Source: WQXF01 sp031553615 (GTDB lineage: Bacteria; Bacillota; Clostridia; Christensenellales; Aristaeellaceae). From it: 64,000 bases of DNA. Below the pieces are notes generated by a model. The model saw only the letters and a program-made list of their open reading frames with translations. It did not search any database and was not told the DNA's origin. Within the stretch, counting starts at the first letter, position 1; every line of letters starts with the position of its first letter. The stretch is from assembly GCA_031553615.1 (NCBI GenBank), contig JAVBLJ010000005.1, positions 91,353 through 155,352 of the forward strand, given 5' to 3'. Positions 34,034-42,407 of this stretch are shown here, one piece after another. The translations under genes and the position numbers were made by a program.

Positions 34034-37000
34034 TTACTTTTTTTCCTCTTCGTACGGGGCGGGCTCCGGGCCAAAGTATTGGAGCATTTGGGAATCGCTG
34101 AGCTTGAAGTATTCCTTCATCATGCCCCAGAGCGCGTTGGGCCGGGAGTTGATGATCTTTTTGGCCCACGCCACGCGGGTGCCCCAGTAGGCGTACGCGC
34201 CCTCCGGGTTCTTGGGCACGTCAAAGCTGATTTTGGGGCTCATTTCGTCGGCCCAGCGGGTAAAGTGCATCTGCAGCTCGGGCTGGATTTGCGTGATCAT
34301 CTCATCCATCATGGGCAGTATGTATTCGGGGGTGAACACCGTTTGGAACAGCTCGCCGAACCGTGTCAGGAACCGATCGAGCATGTCAGGATTGGCCAGC
34401 AGCTTACGGAGGATCAGGTTGTTGATGTGCTGGCTGCCGGAGCCCTTCGGGTTGAGGAAGAAATCGGGCGCGTTTTTGCTGAAGTAGAACAGGCCCCAAT
34501 CCGAATCGTAGAAAATCCAGCGCCACTTATTGTCGTCCCCGTGCTTTTTGTAGTAGCGGATGTTGCCGGTATCGGAGTTGCCGAAGTACATGGTGAAGAT
34601 GTGGAAATCGAAGAAATTGTCCACATCCACGCGGTCGACCACGTATTGCAGCGCCTCCGGATCGTTCAGGTCGTGCTCCTCCACGTATTTGAGCAGCTTT
34701 TTGTACTCGGAGTTGCTGCCCCAGTTGATTTGCGACGAGGAGGTGCCGTTGGATTCGAGTATGTCCATGGCGTCCGGGTCATCCCAGCCCTCGTGCTGCG
34801 CCACGAAGTAGCGGCTGATGCGCTCGCGCAGGTTGTAGTGCCCCCAGTATTCGCCGTTGAGGTAGGCGACCACCGGCTGCCAGGCCTGCGTGATCACCGT
34901 GCAATTGGGCGTGCTGGCGATGATGCGGCCCTGCAGGCCGTCGATCACCCGGGTGTACTGCCCATCCTGCCCGCCGTTGCGCAGCGCGAAGGATTTGTAG
35001 TGTGCAAACGGGCGATCCCCGAACGGGTTGTACTCGAAGTAGCCGGTGCCGAAGCGCTTTTTTGCGTTGAGCGAGAAGGATTTTTGCGGCATATCCAGCG
35101 AGTATTGGCCCATTACGTGGAAGCTCATGCCGGTGGAGAGCACCTGGGTTCCTATTTCGGACGCGTCCTGCAGGTACATCTCCAGGTTGCCGTCGTAGTG
35201 CAGCTTTTTCCAGTAGGTCGCCTTTTTCCACGGCGGCTCCTGGGTCTCGCGATCCAGCTCCGGGCCGTCGGCCAGCATGCCGGTATCGGGGTTGGTGATG
35301 TTGTCCGGTTCGGTGACCATGGAAAGGATGGGCAGCGAATGGAACGCGGAAACGAAGAAGGTCTGGGTGATCACGTTGGAGGGTTGGAGGCCGCCCTGGA
35401 AGCTGCGCGCACGCACGACGGTGGTGGCGGGCACCTCAAAGGGGCCGGTGTATAGCTGCGAAGCCTGGGTGGGCGAGGTGCAATCCAGGGTGTAGCGCAC
35501 TTCGGTGCCCTCCGGCACCTCGATTTCCACCTGGGGTGAATGGCGGTACATGCCGCCCGGGGTGATAAACCTGGGTTCCTCGGAAAAGCCGAAGAATGCC
35601 TCGCTGTTCGGATCGCCAGGGGTGGGTTGCGCGTAATAAAAAAGGCCGTCTTGGCCCGGTGTTCTGCCGTACGAAAGGTCGGGAAGAAGCTGGGGGACCG
35701 CCAGCTTATCCAGTATGCGGCCGCTGGGATCGCAGAAGGCCAGGGTCTCCCCGGCGCTGGAGAGCTTGAAGTTGGTGTGAAGATCGCCCGAGGAGCCGAC
35801 CTTGCCGAGCCCGTCGCAATAGACCAGCAGGTACTGGCCGGGCAGGAGGGTCACATCGGGGAAGCGCCACTTTCGGGGGTGCTCAATGCGATCCGAAAGG
35901 CCATAGTTGCCCAGGTTAATCGCTGCATTGCTGTAGTTGTATAGCTCCACCCAATCCACGCCCTCGGCGGATGGCAGCAGCGTCGCCACATTGGAGGACA
36001 TGACCTCGGTGATGGCTACGCCGGAGATGTTGGCCTGCAGCATGCGGCGGTTCATCTCCAGCGCGCTGGCCTGGTTGTTGGCCATGCCCGGTGTGGGCTG
36101 GCTGAAAAATTGCCAGGTATGGTCGCCGGTTTCCTTTCGCCCCCATGAGGCGTCGGCCGGCATGACCTCGTAGGTGGTTTGATCGATCAGCAGACCATGG
36201 ATATCGCTGAGGATCACGGTTTCCCGCTCGGCGCTCAGGCCGAAGTTGGCGTGCGGTCGCTTGCCATCACCGCCCGACCGATCTTTGCCGGAGCAGAACA
36301 CCACGTAGTACTCGCCCGGTGCAATGGTCGCGCCCTCCGGGAATCGCCACTTTACAGGGCGTTCCGGGTTATCGCTCAGCGCGTAGCTCGATAGGTCGAT
36401 CACTCTGCCGGTGGCGTTGTAAAGTTCCAGCCAGTCGGAGAATTCGCCGTCTTCATCCATCAGGGTGGTGCGGTTGGAGGCCACGATCTCGTTCAGCATC
36501 AATGCATTTGCCTCCAAGAGAGAGGAGGACAGGAACGCCGCGTAGCCTTCCTTCGTGTTCTCGTAGCCGGGGGTGGGCTGATCCGAGATGATCCAGGAAT
36601 CCGAGGTCTTGGCGTACACCATGTCCCCGGCCATGGCGGGCACGGTGATATGCTCAATGGCATCGCCTTCGGGGCCAAAGAGCACCAGGGTTTCACCCGC
36701 CGACGATATTTTGAAATTGGCGTGGTAAGCCGATCCTGCGTAGGACTGGCTCTCGTTGCTCGCAAACACAATTACGCGCGCGCCGGGTTCCAGCCGATCC
36801 TCGTGGGGGAAGGTGAATATGATTTTGTCCTCGCGATCGGAGAGGCCGAAGCCATCGAGATTCAGAGGGGTGTTCCCCTCGTTGGTCAACTCGATCCAAT
36901 CTGGGAAAGCGCCTTTTTCATCGGGCAATGTCTTTTTGTTGGAGGACATGACCTCGGTGATGTGCAAGCCCGGAGCCACAACCTGACTGTTCTCGTCTGC

Positions 37001-37156
37001 CTCGGTGACCGCGGTGGAGACCGGTTGGCTGGGGGCCAATAAAATCATAGCCAGCAGGATTGCGCCGAAGAGCAGGAGCAGCAAGGGGATGCCCCTGGTG
37101 GGCTTAATACCGCCGCTATACCGCGCTCCGGAGCGCCTGGGGTTCTTTGCTTGCAT
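34034..37156 (-). CDS. CotH kinase with three lamin-tail domains
   Basis: A 1040-residue surface protein. A basic N-terminus and one membrane anchor (about 20-38) are followed by three lamin-tail-like beta domains at about 60-190, 215-350 and 375-500 (each with ITEVMSSN or LNEIVASN and D.(I/L)EL.N). A chitobiase-like C-terminal fold (EVRYTLDCTSPTQAS) comes next, then the CotH atypical kinase domain (about 620-960). CotH proteins phosphorylate spore-coat proteins. Kinase segments visible are GQYSLDMPQKSFSL, KSFALRNGGQDGQ, GEYWGHYNLRERI, and WRWIFYDSDWG with metal-binding Asp residues. The ATG follows GGAG. First gene of the operon with DUF4956 and VTC. Confidence 0.92.
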   Translation of the reverse strand: MQAKNPRRSGARYSGGIKPTRGIPLLLLLFGAILLAMILLAPSQPVSTAVTEADENSQVVAPGLHITEVMSSNKKTLPDEKGAFPDWIELTNEGNTPLNLDGFGLSDREDKIIFTFPHEDRLEPGARVIVFASNESQSYAGSAYHANFKISSAGETLVLFGPEGDAIEHITVPAMAGDMVYAKTSDSWIISDQPTPGYENTKEGYAAFLSSSLLEANALMLNEIVASNRTTLMDEDGEFSDWLELYNATGRVIDLSSYALSDNPERPVKWRFPEGATIAPGEYYVVFCSGKDRSGGDGKRPHANFGLSAERETVILSDIHGLLIDQTTYEVMPADASWGRKETGDHTWQFFSQPTPGMANNQASALEMNRRMLQANISGVAITEVMSSNVATLLPSAEGVDWVELYNYSNAAINLGNYGLSDRIEHPRKWRFPDVTLLPGQYLLVYCDGLGKVGSSGDLHTNFKLSSAGETLAFCDPSGRILDKLAVPQLLPDLSYGRTPGQDGLFYYAQPTPGDPNSEAFFGFSEEPRFITPGGMYRHSPQVEIEVPEGTEVRYTLDCTSPTQASQLYTGPFEVPATTVVRARSFQGGLQPSNVITQTFFVSAFHSLPILSMVTEPDNITNPDTGMLADGPELDRETQEPPWKKATYWKKLHYDGNLEMYLQDASEIGTQVLSTGMSFHVMGQYSLDMPQKSFSLNAKKRFGTGYFEYNPFGDRPFAHYKSFALRNGGQDGQYTRVIDGLQGRIIASTPNCTVITQAWQPVVAYLNGEYWGHYNLRERISRYFVAQHEGWDDPDAMDILESNGTSSSQINWGSNSEYKKLLKYVEEHDLNDPEALQYVVDRVDVDNFFDFHIFTMYFGNSDTGNIRYYKKHGDDNKWRWIFYDSDWGLFYFSKNAPDFFLNPKGSGSQHINNLILRKLLANPDMLDRFLTRFGELFQTVFTPEYILPMMDEMITQIQPELQMHFTRWADEMSPKISFDVPKNPEGAYAYWGTRVAWAKKIINSRPNALWGMMKEYFKLSDSQMLQYFGPEPAPYEEEKK

Positions 37157-37484
37157 CGAACAATTCTCCTTCGCATGGGTGCGCGCCATCGATCTAAAGT
37201 GTTGGCTCGGAAGCGCGCCGTGTCTCTGTGCGATACGTACTTCTACTATTATACCACACTACATATAGGACGATCCACTGTTTTGATTTGTTCCTTCCGT
37301 TTTTTGATAGTGCCTAGAAGCTCCCGGATCGAAAGCGCGCCCGGGCAGCGAACTCCGCAAGCAGCGAACGCTTTGCCGGATCGCCAAAAGAATGCAAGCA
37401 AAGTACAGGCTACCCCGACATGAGGGGCTACGCTTTTCGCATAGTTTGGTAGGGCAAATCGAGCGAAGTCAATCGCCCAGGGCG

Positions 37485-38408
37485 ATGGGGCAACGCGAAA
37501 AAGAAGTGAAGGCGGGAGTGCGCTTGGCATTCGGCGTAATACTCTCGGGTACGGGCATGTACGCGGCGACGCAGCTGGGTGTGCTGCGCGCTTTAGAAGA
37601 AAGTGGGCTGGCGCCCTCGGTGCTGGTGGGGGTGGGAACAGGCGCATGGATCGCAGGGCTGTACGCTCACCGAGGGGACGCGGGCGAGGTGTATGGGGCA
37701 GCCTGCGAGGCCTGCAGCCAAGGAAAGCGTCTGCTGGATACGGATCGCCGATGTGCATCGCGCCTGGTTGCCGGGGGATTCCAGGGCATGATACGCGGCG
37801 ACCGGCTGACCGCGCTGCTTGACGAGCAGACTAAGCGGTGCACGCTGGCGGAGCTCGAGGGTTCGCTCGCAATTCCCACCTTAGCGCTGCCCACGCGCAA
37901 GACGCTGGTGTTTGCCAACCGCTGCCCGCCGGATGAGGGCGATGCGGTGTGGACACAGCAGGCGCCGCTCACGCTGGCGATTCGCGCGGCGATGGCCGTG
38001 CCTGCGCTGGTGCAGCCCGCGCTGTGGATGGGCGTGCCGCTGGTGGGCACGGCGGGCATGGATTTGGCGATAGCGACCCTGCGGCAGATGCAGGTGAAGT
38101 ACGCGCTCTGCGTGGATGCGGGCTCTCAGCGCCCGAAGGGCAAACTGGACGTGCTGGAGATCGTGGCGCTGAGCGCAAGCGCGCAGGTCGATGCGACGGA
38201 TTATCCGCCCACCTGGCATATGCTGCGCCCGCGCGTGCCCGAAGCGGTGCGCGCCACCACGCTGGAGGCGCTCGACCAATGCCTGGAGGCAGGCTATACC
38301 GCCACCCAAGAGGTGCTGCCGCGCATCCGTGCGCAGATCGGCGCGCAGGCGGGCAGGGTGCTCTGCTTCCCTCGCAGAAAAATGCCGCCCTTTGTGGAGC
38401 GGAATTGA
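37485..38408 (+). CDS. Patatin-like protein lacking catalytic residues
   Basis: A 307-residue patatin-fold protein. Its glycine-rich N-terminal segment reads FGVILSGTGMYAATQLGVLRALEE, so the fold is clear. But the GxSxG elbow is VGVGTGAW (Gly in place of the nucleophile Ser), and the later DGG/DGA Asp is replaced in PLVGTAGMDL. It should not be a working phospholipase. The start is uncertain: ATG is used here, with weak ribosome-binding signals, and a start further in is possible. The 328-base gap before it holds no clear gene; a TATAAT on the minus strand near 37250 may belong to the CotH promoter. Confidence 0.8.
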   Translation: MGQREKEVKAGVRLAFGVILSGTGMYAATQLGVLRALEESGLAPSVLVGVGTGAWIAGLYAHRGDAGEVYGAACEACSQGKRLLDTDRRCASRLVAGGFQGMIRGDRLTALLDEQTKRCTLAELEGSLAIPTLALPTRKTLVFANRCPPDEGDAVWTQQAPLTLAIRAAMAVPALVQPALWMGVPLVGTAGMDLAIATLRQMQVKYALCVDAGSQRPKGKLDVLEIVALSASAQVDATDYPPTWHMLRPRVPEAVRATTLEALDQCLEAGYTATQEVLPRIRAQIGAQAGRVLCFPRRKMPPFVERN

Positions 38409-38480
38409 ACGGAATTGAACGGAATTGAACAGAATCGAGCGGAATTAAGCTGAAATGAGCGATATTGAGCGGATTTGAGC
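38401..38480. repeat. Eight 10-bp tandem repeats
   Basis: Eight consecutive decamers run without a gap. The first three are identical (ggaattgaac) and the rest drift (for example ggaattaagc, ggatttgagc), keeping the core ga.tt.a.c. The array begins at the stop codon of the patatin-like gene and ends 30 bases from the end of the convergent protease gene. Confidence 0.92.
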
Positions 38481-38509
38481 GCAACGCGTGCAAAAGGAGC
38501 GGAAAGCGC

Positions 38510-40039
38510 TTAGTTGAGCAGCTCGATCTCCAGCTCCGCCCTGTACTGCGCATCGCCCACGTAGGCGGAGGCGCGCAAAGTGTATGCGCCGGGAGGGACG
38601 CGGTTCCCTTCGCTATCGCAACCGTTCCAGTAGAACATGCTGCCTTCGGGCATGAGGTGCAGCGGGCGGCTGGTCTGCTTGGTGGCCAGACGCCGCACGC
38701 GCTTGCCCTGCGCGTCGTATACGCCTACGGTGAGCTGCACCGGGAACTCGTGCACCACCTGCATGGCGAGCTCGTCGCCCGGGCTTAGGGTGAATTGTTC
38801 GCCGAACGCATCGATCCAAAGCCGAGGATCGCCAACGGTGGGCACGACGGCCAGCAGCTTGCTAAAGAGCACCTTGGGGCCCTGCTCGTCGATGCTTAGA
38901 ATCTGCAGCAGCGCGTAGCCCGAGGTATCCTCGCGCAACGCGGGCGCTTCGATCGAGCGCTCCTTGCGTCCCGGCTGCACCGGGGAATCCCCCGACTCTG
39001 GGGTAGAATCGCTATCGTACGTGTCGCGAATGCGCCGGGCATGATCCCAATCCCATGCGCCGTTTTTCGAATACACCAGCTGGTATTGCAGCTGCGTTGG
39101 GCGATGCACGGTGAACGAGAAGTCGATGAACGGGTCCTCGGTGCTCAGTGTATCGGAGGAGAAGGAAACGGCGGAGAGCAGCGCATCGGGATGCGGCGAC
39201 CTGGGGGCGCGCGGGTCGTAGTGGAACAACACGAAGTCGTCCTCCTGCGGGTAAACGTGCACGGTCGAACTGCCGTGACTATCCAGCAGGTAGCGATACA
39301 TTTCGTTCAGCGTGATATCTCCATCCTGGTTAAGGTCGGCGCTGTACTGCCCGTGCAGGCCCAGCCCGCCCGCCAGCGCCTTTGCGAAGTAGGAGCTTCC
39401 CTGGGAAATCGGGCGGTTCTGCTCGGAATCGCTCCAATTCCAAGAAAGCTCGTTGCCGCCGGCAGAGGTGAGCACCTTATAATCCTCCCGGTGAAAGGGC
39501 AGCACCGGCCGGTCGTTCAGGTTGGGGGTTACGCCCTTGCCCATCATGGCCCCGGAGTTGCAAGCGTCGAGCCATACCACCTTTACGCCGGGCACCATGT
39601 CGAGCAAGGCTTGCAGGCCTGCGCCGTCTATTTCAAATTCGGACGAGCCGTCGGTCAGTGTAATCACCGCCGGGTATTCCGGGGCTTCGGGGCGAAAGCG
39701 GCCGTGCGTGCTGATGTAGAGCAGGCAAATGTCGGTGGGCTGCGCGCCGTTGAATGCTGTTTGAATGGCGGATGCCAATTGCTCCGGGCTGCCCACGTTG
39801 TCGATCTCTGTGCGCAGCGAAACCAGCGATTCGCGCATTTGCGTGAGCACCTCGGTAAGGGTGTATACATTGTTGGAGGTGGAGGGCGCTAAGCTGCCCA
39901 AGCGTTGGAAATTTTCGCATGCGATTAATAGCGCGCGCACCTTGGGGGCGGCGGCGCGCGCGGGGGGGACATCGAATAAAGCGCATAGCGCGCAAAGGAG
40001 TACGGCCAGGGCCGATAGACGGTGCGAGAGCTTCCGCAT
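38510..40039 (-). CDS. Secreted caspase-family (C14) protease
   Basis: A 509-residue protein with a signal peptide (MRKLSHRLSALAVLLCALCA, cut near ARA). The caspase-like domain (about 30-290) contains RALLIACENFQRLG, the catalytic His in LLYISTHGRF and the catalytic Cys in VWLDACNSGAMMGKG. The C-terminal 200 residues contain beta-sandwich sequence, including a FlgD-like segment VGVYDAQGKRVRRL and YWNGCDSEGNRVPPGAYTL. Export makes it different from intracellular metacaspases and defence caspases. Target and regulation are unknown. Confidence 0.88.
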   Translation of the reverse strand: MRKLSHRLSALAVLLCALCALFDVPPARAAAPKVRALLIACENFQRLGSLAPSTSNNVYTLTEVLTQMRESLVSLRTEIDNVGSPEQLASAIQTAFNGAQPTDICLLYISTHGRFRPEAPEYPAVITLTDGSSEFEIDGAGLQALLDMVPGVKVVWLDACNSGAMMGKGVTPNLNDRPVLPFHREDYKVLTSAGGNELSWNWSDSEQNRPISQGSSYFAKALAGGLGLHGQYSADLNQDGDITLNEMYRYLLDSHGSSTVHVYPQEDDFVLFHYDPRAPRSPHPDALLSAVSFSSDTLSTEDPFIDFSFTVHRPTQLQYQLVYSKNGAWDWDHARRIRDTYDSDSTPESGDSPVQPGRKERSIEAPALREDTSGYALLQILSIDEQGPKVLFSKLLAVVPTVGDPRLWIDAFGEQFTLSPGDELAMQVVHEFPVQLTVGVYDAQGKRVRRLATKQTSRPLHLMPEGSMFYWNGCDSEGNRVPPGAYTLRASAYVGDAQYRAELEIELLN

Positions 40040-40263
40040 GGTGTTCTCCTACAAAGTGCGGGGGGCCGAGCCTCCCCAAATAGGCTACAGGGCGGAGACG
40101 CTTGCGTGCCCTGCCATTATAGCACAAAGCAGGGTACACGCCTAGAGCGGATGGATGGGAATCCATCCTGATAGACAAAAAATTCACAAGGACGCGATGC
40201 GCAAACTCTGCCGGAATGGGGGTTGCATCGCTGAAAAAGCGTGCTATGATAATTGCAAACCAA

Positions 40264-40310
40264 CATCGCAGCTTAAGCATCGCAGCTTAAGCATTGCGGC
40301 CTAATCATTC
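40264..40310. repeat. 14-bp tandem repeats before DUF5107 gene
   Basis: Two identical copies of catcgcagcttaag, a third diverged copy (cattgcggcctaat) and a partial fourth lie about 25 bases before the next start codon. Confidence 0.85.
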
Positions 40311-40333
40311 CAGCGAAAGAAGAGGTTATTGCC

Positions 40334-42292
40334 ATGACGGAATTGCTCCACCGGCCTTACGTGCTGCCTTCGGCCTCCATGGGTAGGGACAACCCGTTGC
40401 CCGATATGCAGAAGGATATGGATGCGCACGCGCAGATCGCCATGGACCGGGAGACCATTTCGGAGGAGGAATCGCGCTACATGGGCTGGGGGCGGGTGAA
40501 CGGCATATTGCCCTACACCCTTCGCGACGGCTATAACCGCGTGAAGCGCCCCAAGGCTTGGCGCGCGGTGGTATTGCGCAACGATTATATTGAAGCGACG
40601 TTCCTGCCCGAGCTGGGCGGGCGGCTCTGGTCGCTGATCGACCGCGAGACCGGGCGCGAGCTGCTCCACCGCAACCCGGTGTTCCAGCCCTGCAACCTGG
40701 CGCTTAGAAACGCCTGGATTTCCGGTGGCGTGGAATGGAACCTGGGCATTATTGGGCATACGCCGTTCACGGTGGATCCGCTGTACGCCGAGGAGCTGGC
40801 GCTGGAGGACGGCACGCCCGTGCTGCGCGTATACCAATACGAGCGTGTGCGCCACCTCACCTATCGCGTGGAGGCGATGCTGCCCGAGCATTCGCGGCAT
40901 CTGCTGGTGCGTGTGCGGGTGGACAACGCGGGCCCGGAGGATACGGCGGTATATTGGTGGAGCAACATGGCGGTGGAGGAACGGGAGGATGTGCGCATCC
41001 TGGTGCCCGCGCACCGCGCCTACCGCTATGGCTACGGCGGGCTGATGAGCAAGGTGCCCGTACCGCGATGCAATGGGCTGGATTGCAGCCGCACCATGGG
41101 CTTGCCCCACGCTATGGATTTCTTCTTTGACCTGCCGGAAAGCCAGCGGCGCTGGATCGCGGCGCTGGATGGCACGGGCTACGGCTTCTGCCAAACCTCC
41201 ACCGATCTATTGCAGGGGCGCAAGCTTTTTGTATGGGGGATGGGCCAGGGCGGTCGCCATTGGCAGAGCTTTTTGGCGCAGAAGGGCTGCAATTATGTGG
41301 AGATTCAGGCCGGGCTGGCGCACACCCAGCTCGAGCATTTGCCCATGGCCGGGGGCAAGACGCTGCAATGGATGGAGGCATACGGCGCGCTGCACGCCGA
41401 TGCAGACGCGGTGCAGGGCGAGGATTGGGATGCCGCGACCGCCTGCGTGCAGGATGCACTGGAAGAAGCGCTGCCGCGCGCCACGCTCGATGCGTATGGG
41501 TCGCGCACGATGGAGCAGCTCGATCGCCTGCAGGGCAAGCTCTTCCAATATGGAGATGGCTGGGCGGCTCTGGAACAGGAAGCACGTGGGGATGCTTTTC
41601 GCGCGGGCGGGCTGCGATTCCCCGCGCGGGCGATGGGCAAGGCCGAGCGCGAATGGCTGCAGTTGCTGCGCGAAGGCGCGCTGCCTTGCCCCGATCCGCT
41701 GGCGCTGCCCCGGGGGTATCAGGTCAACGAAAGGTGGTTTTCGCTGCTGCGGCGCTCCATTGAATCGGGCAAGGGCGATCACTGGTTTTCGCAATATCAT
41801 CTGGGCGTGATGCGGGCTTACCGCAACGATGACGAGGGCGCGCGCGCGGCCTTCGAGCGGTCGCTTGCGCATGCGCGGTCGCCCTGGGCGCTGCGTTGCC
41901 TGGCGGTTCTCGCCCAGCAGCGCGGCGAGGCGGACGCGGCGGCAGATTGGATGCTGGAGGCCATTGCGATGTGCCCGCAGCGCCAACTGGCGATCGAGGC
42001 CCTGCGTGCGCTTTCCCAGGCGAAGCGGCATGAGGAAGTGGAGCGGGTGGTGGCGGCGCTGCCTGCGGGCATTCGCAACCTGGGCCGCTGCAAGGAATTG
42101 CGCGCAGGCGCATTGCTGGCGCTGGGCCGTTGGCGCGAAGCGGAGCGCATACTGCGCGGCAAGATGGTGCTGACCGATGTGCGCGAAGGTGAGGTGCGCC
42201 TGACCGAGCTTTGGGCGCAGCTCTGCGAGCAAAAGGGCGTTTCGCTGGAGGAGAATCCGGTGCCGGTGCACCTGAATTTTTTGATGCAGTAG
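40334..42292 (+). CDS. DUF5107 and tetratricopeptide protein
   Basis: A 652-residue protein. The N-terminal half matches the DUF5107 aldose-epimerase-like fold: EATFLPELGGRLWSLIDRET, then LRNAWISGGVEWNLG and VYWWSNMAVE. The C-terminal half (about 470-640) is helical with TPR-like units (HLGVMRAYRNDDEGARAAFE, AADWMLEAIAMCPQRQ). Such proteins are thought to act on or bind carbohydrates in the cytoplasm. No signal peptide is visible. GAGG lies before the ATG. The stop codon falls inside a tandem repeat. Confidence 0.85.
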   Translation: MTELLHRPYVLPSASMGRDNPLPDMQKDMDAHAQIAMDRETISEEESRYMGWGRVNGILPYTLRDGYNRVKRPKAWRAVVLRNDYIEATFLPELGGRLWSLIDRETGRELLHRNPVFQPCNLALRNAWISGGVEWNLGIIGHTPFTVDPLYAEELALEDGTPVLRVYQYERVRHLTYRVEAMLPEHSRHLLVRVRVDNAGPEDTAVYWWSNMAVEEREDVRILVPAHRAYRYGYGGLMSKVPVPRCNGLDCSRTMGLPHAMDFFFDLPESQRRWIAALDGTGYGFCQTSTDLLQGRKLFVWGMGQGGRHWQSFLAQKGCNYVEIQAGLAHTQLEHLPMAGGKTLQWMEAYGALHADADAVQGEDWDAATACVQDALEEALPRATLDAYGSRTMEQLDRLQGKLFQYGDGWAALEQEARGDAFRAGGLRFPARAMGKAEREWLQLLREGALPCPDPLALPRGYQVNERWFSLLRRSIESGKGDHWFSQYHLGVMRAYRNDDEGARAAFERSLAHARSPWALRCLAVLAQQRGEADAAADWMLEAIAMCPQRQLAIEALRALSQAKRHEEVERVVAALPAGIRNLGRCKELRAGALLALGRWREAERILRGKMVLTDVREGEVRLTELWAQLCEQKGVSLEENPVPVHLNFLMQ

Positions 42293-42333
42293 CTTTTGAC
42301 GGGAGTAGGTTTTGACGGCAGTAGCTTTTGAGG
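42286..42333. repeat. Three 16-bp tandem repeats over a stop codon
   Basis: Three 16-bp units of gcagtagcttttgacg, with two or three changes, start within the last codons of the DUF5107 gene and include its TAG stop in the first unit. Confidence 0.85.
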
Positions 42334-42336
42334 TAG

Positions 42337-42378
42337 AAAAGGGGCTGTCGCGCCTTTCATGGCGCGACAGCCCCTTTT
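42337..42378. terminator. Bidirectional terminator
   Basis: An 18-bp perfect stem, aaaaggggctgtcgcgcc and its complement around tttcat, sits between two convergent genes and has A/T tracts at both ends. Confidence 0.92.
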
Positions 42379-42407
42379 GCATTCCGCTAGAAGCGGGGGG
42401 AAGGATA

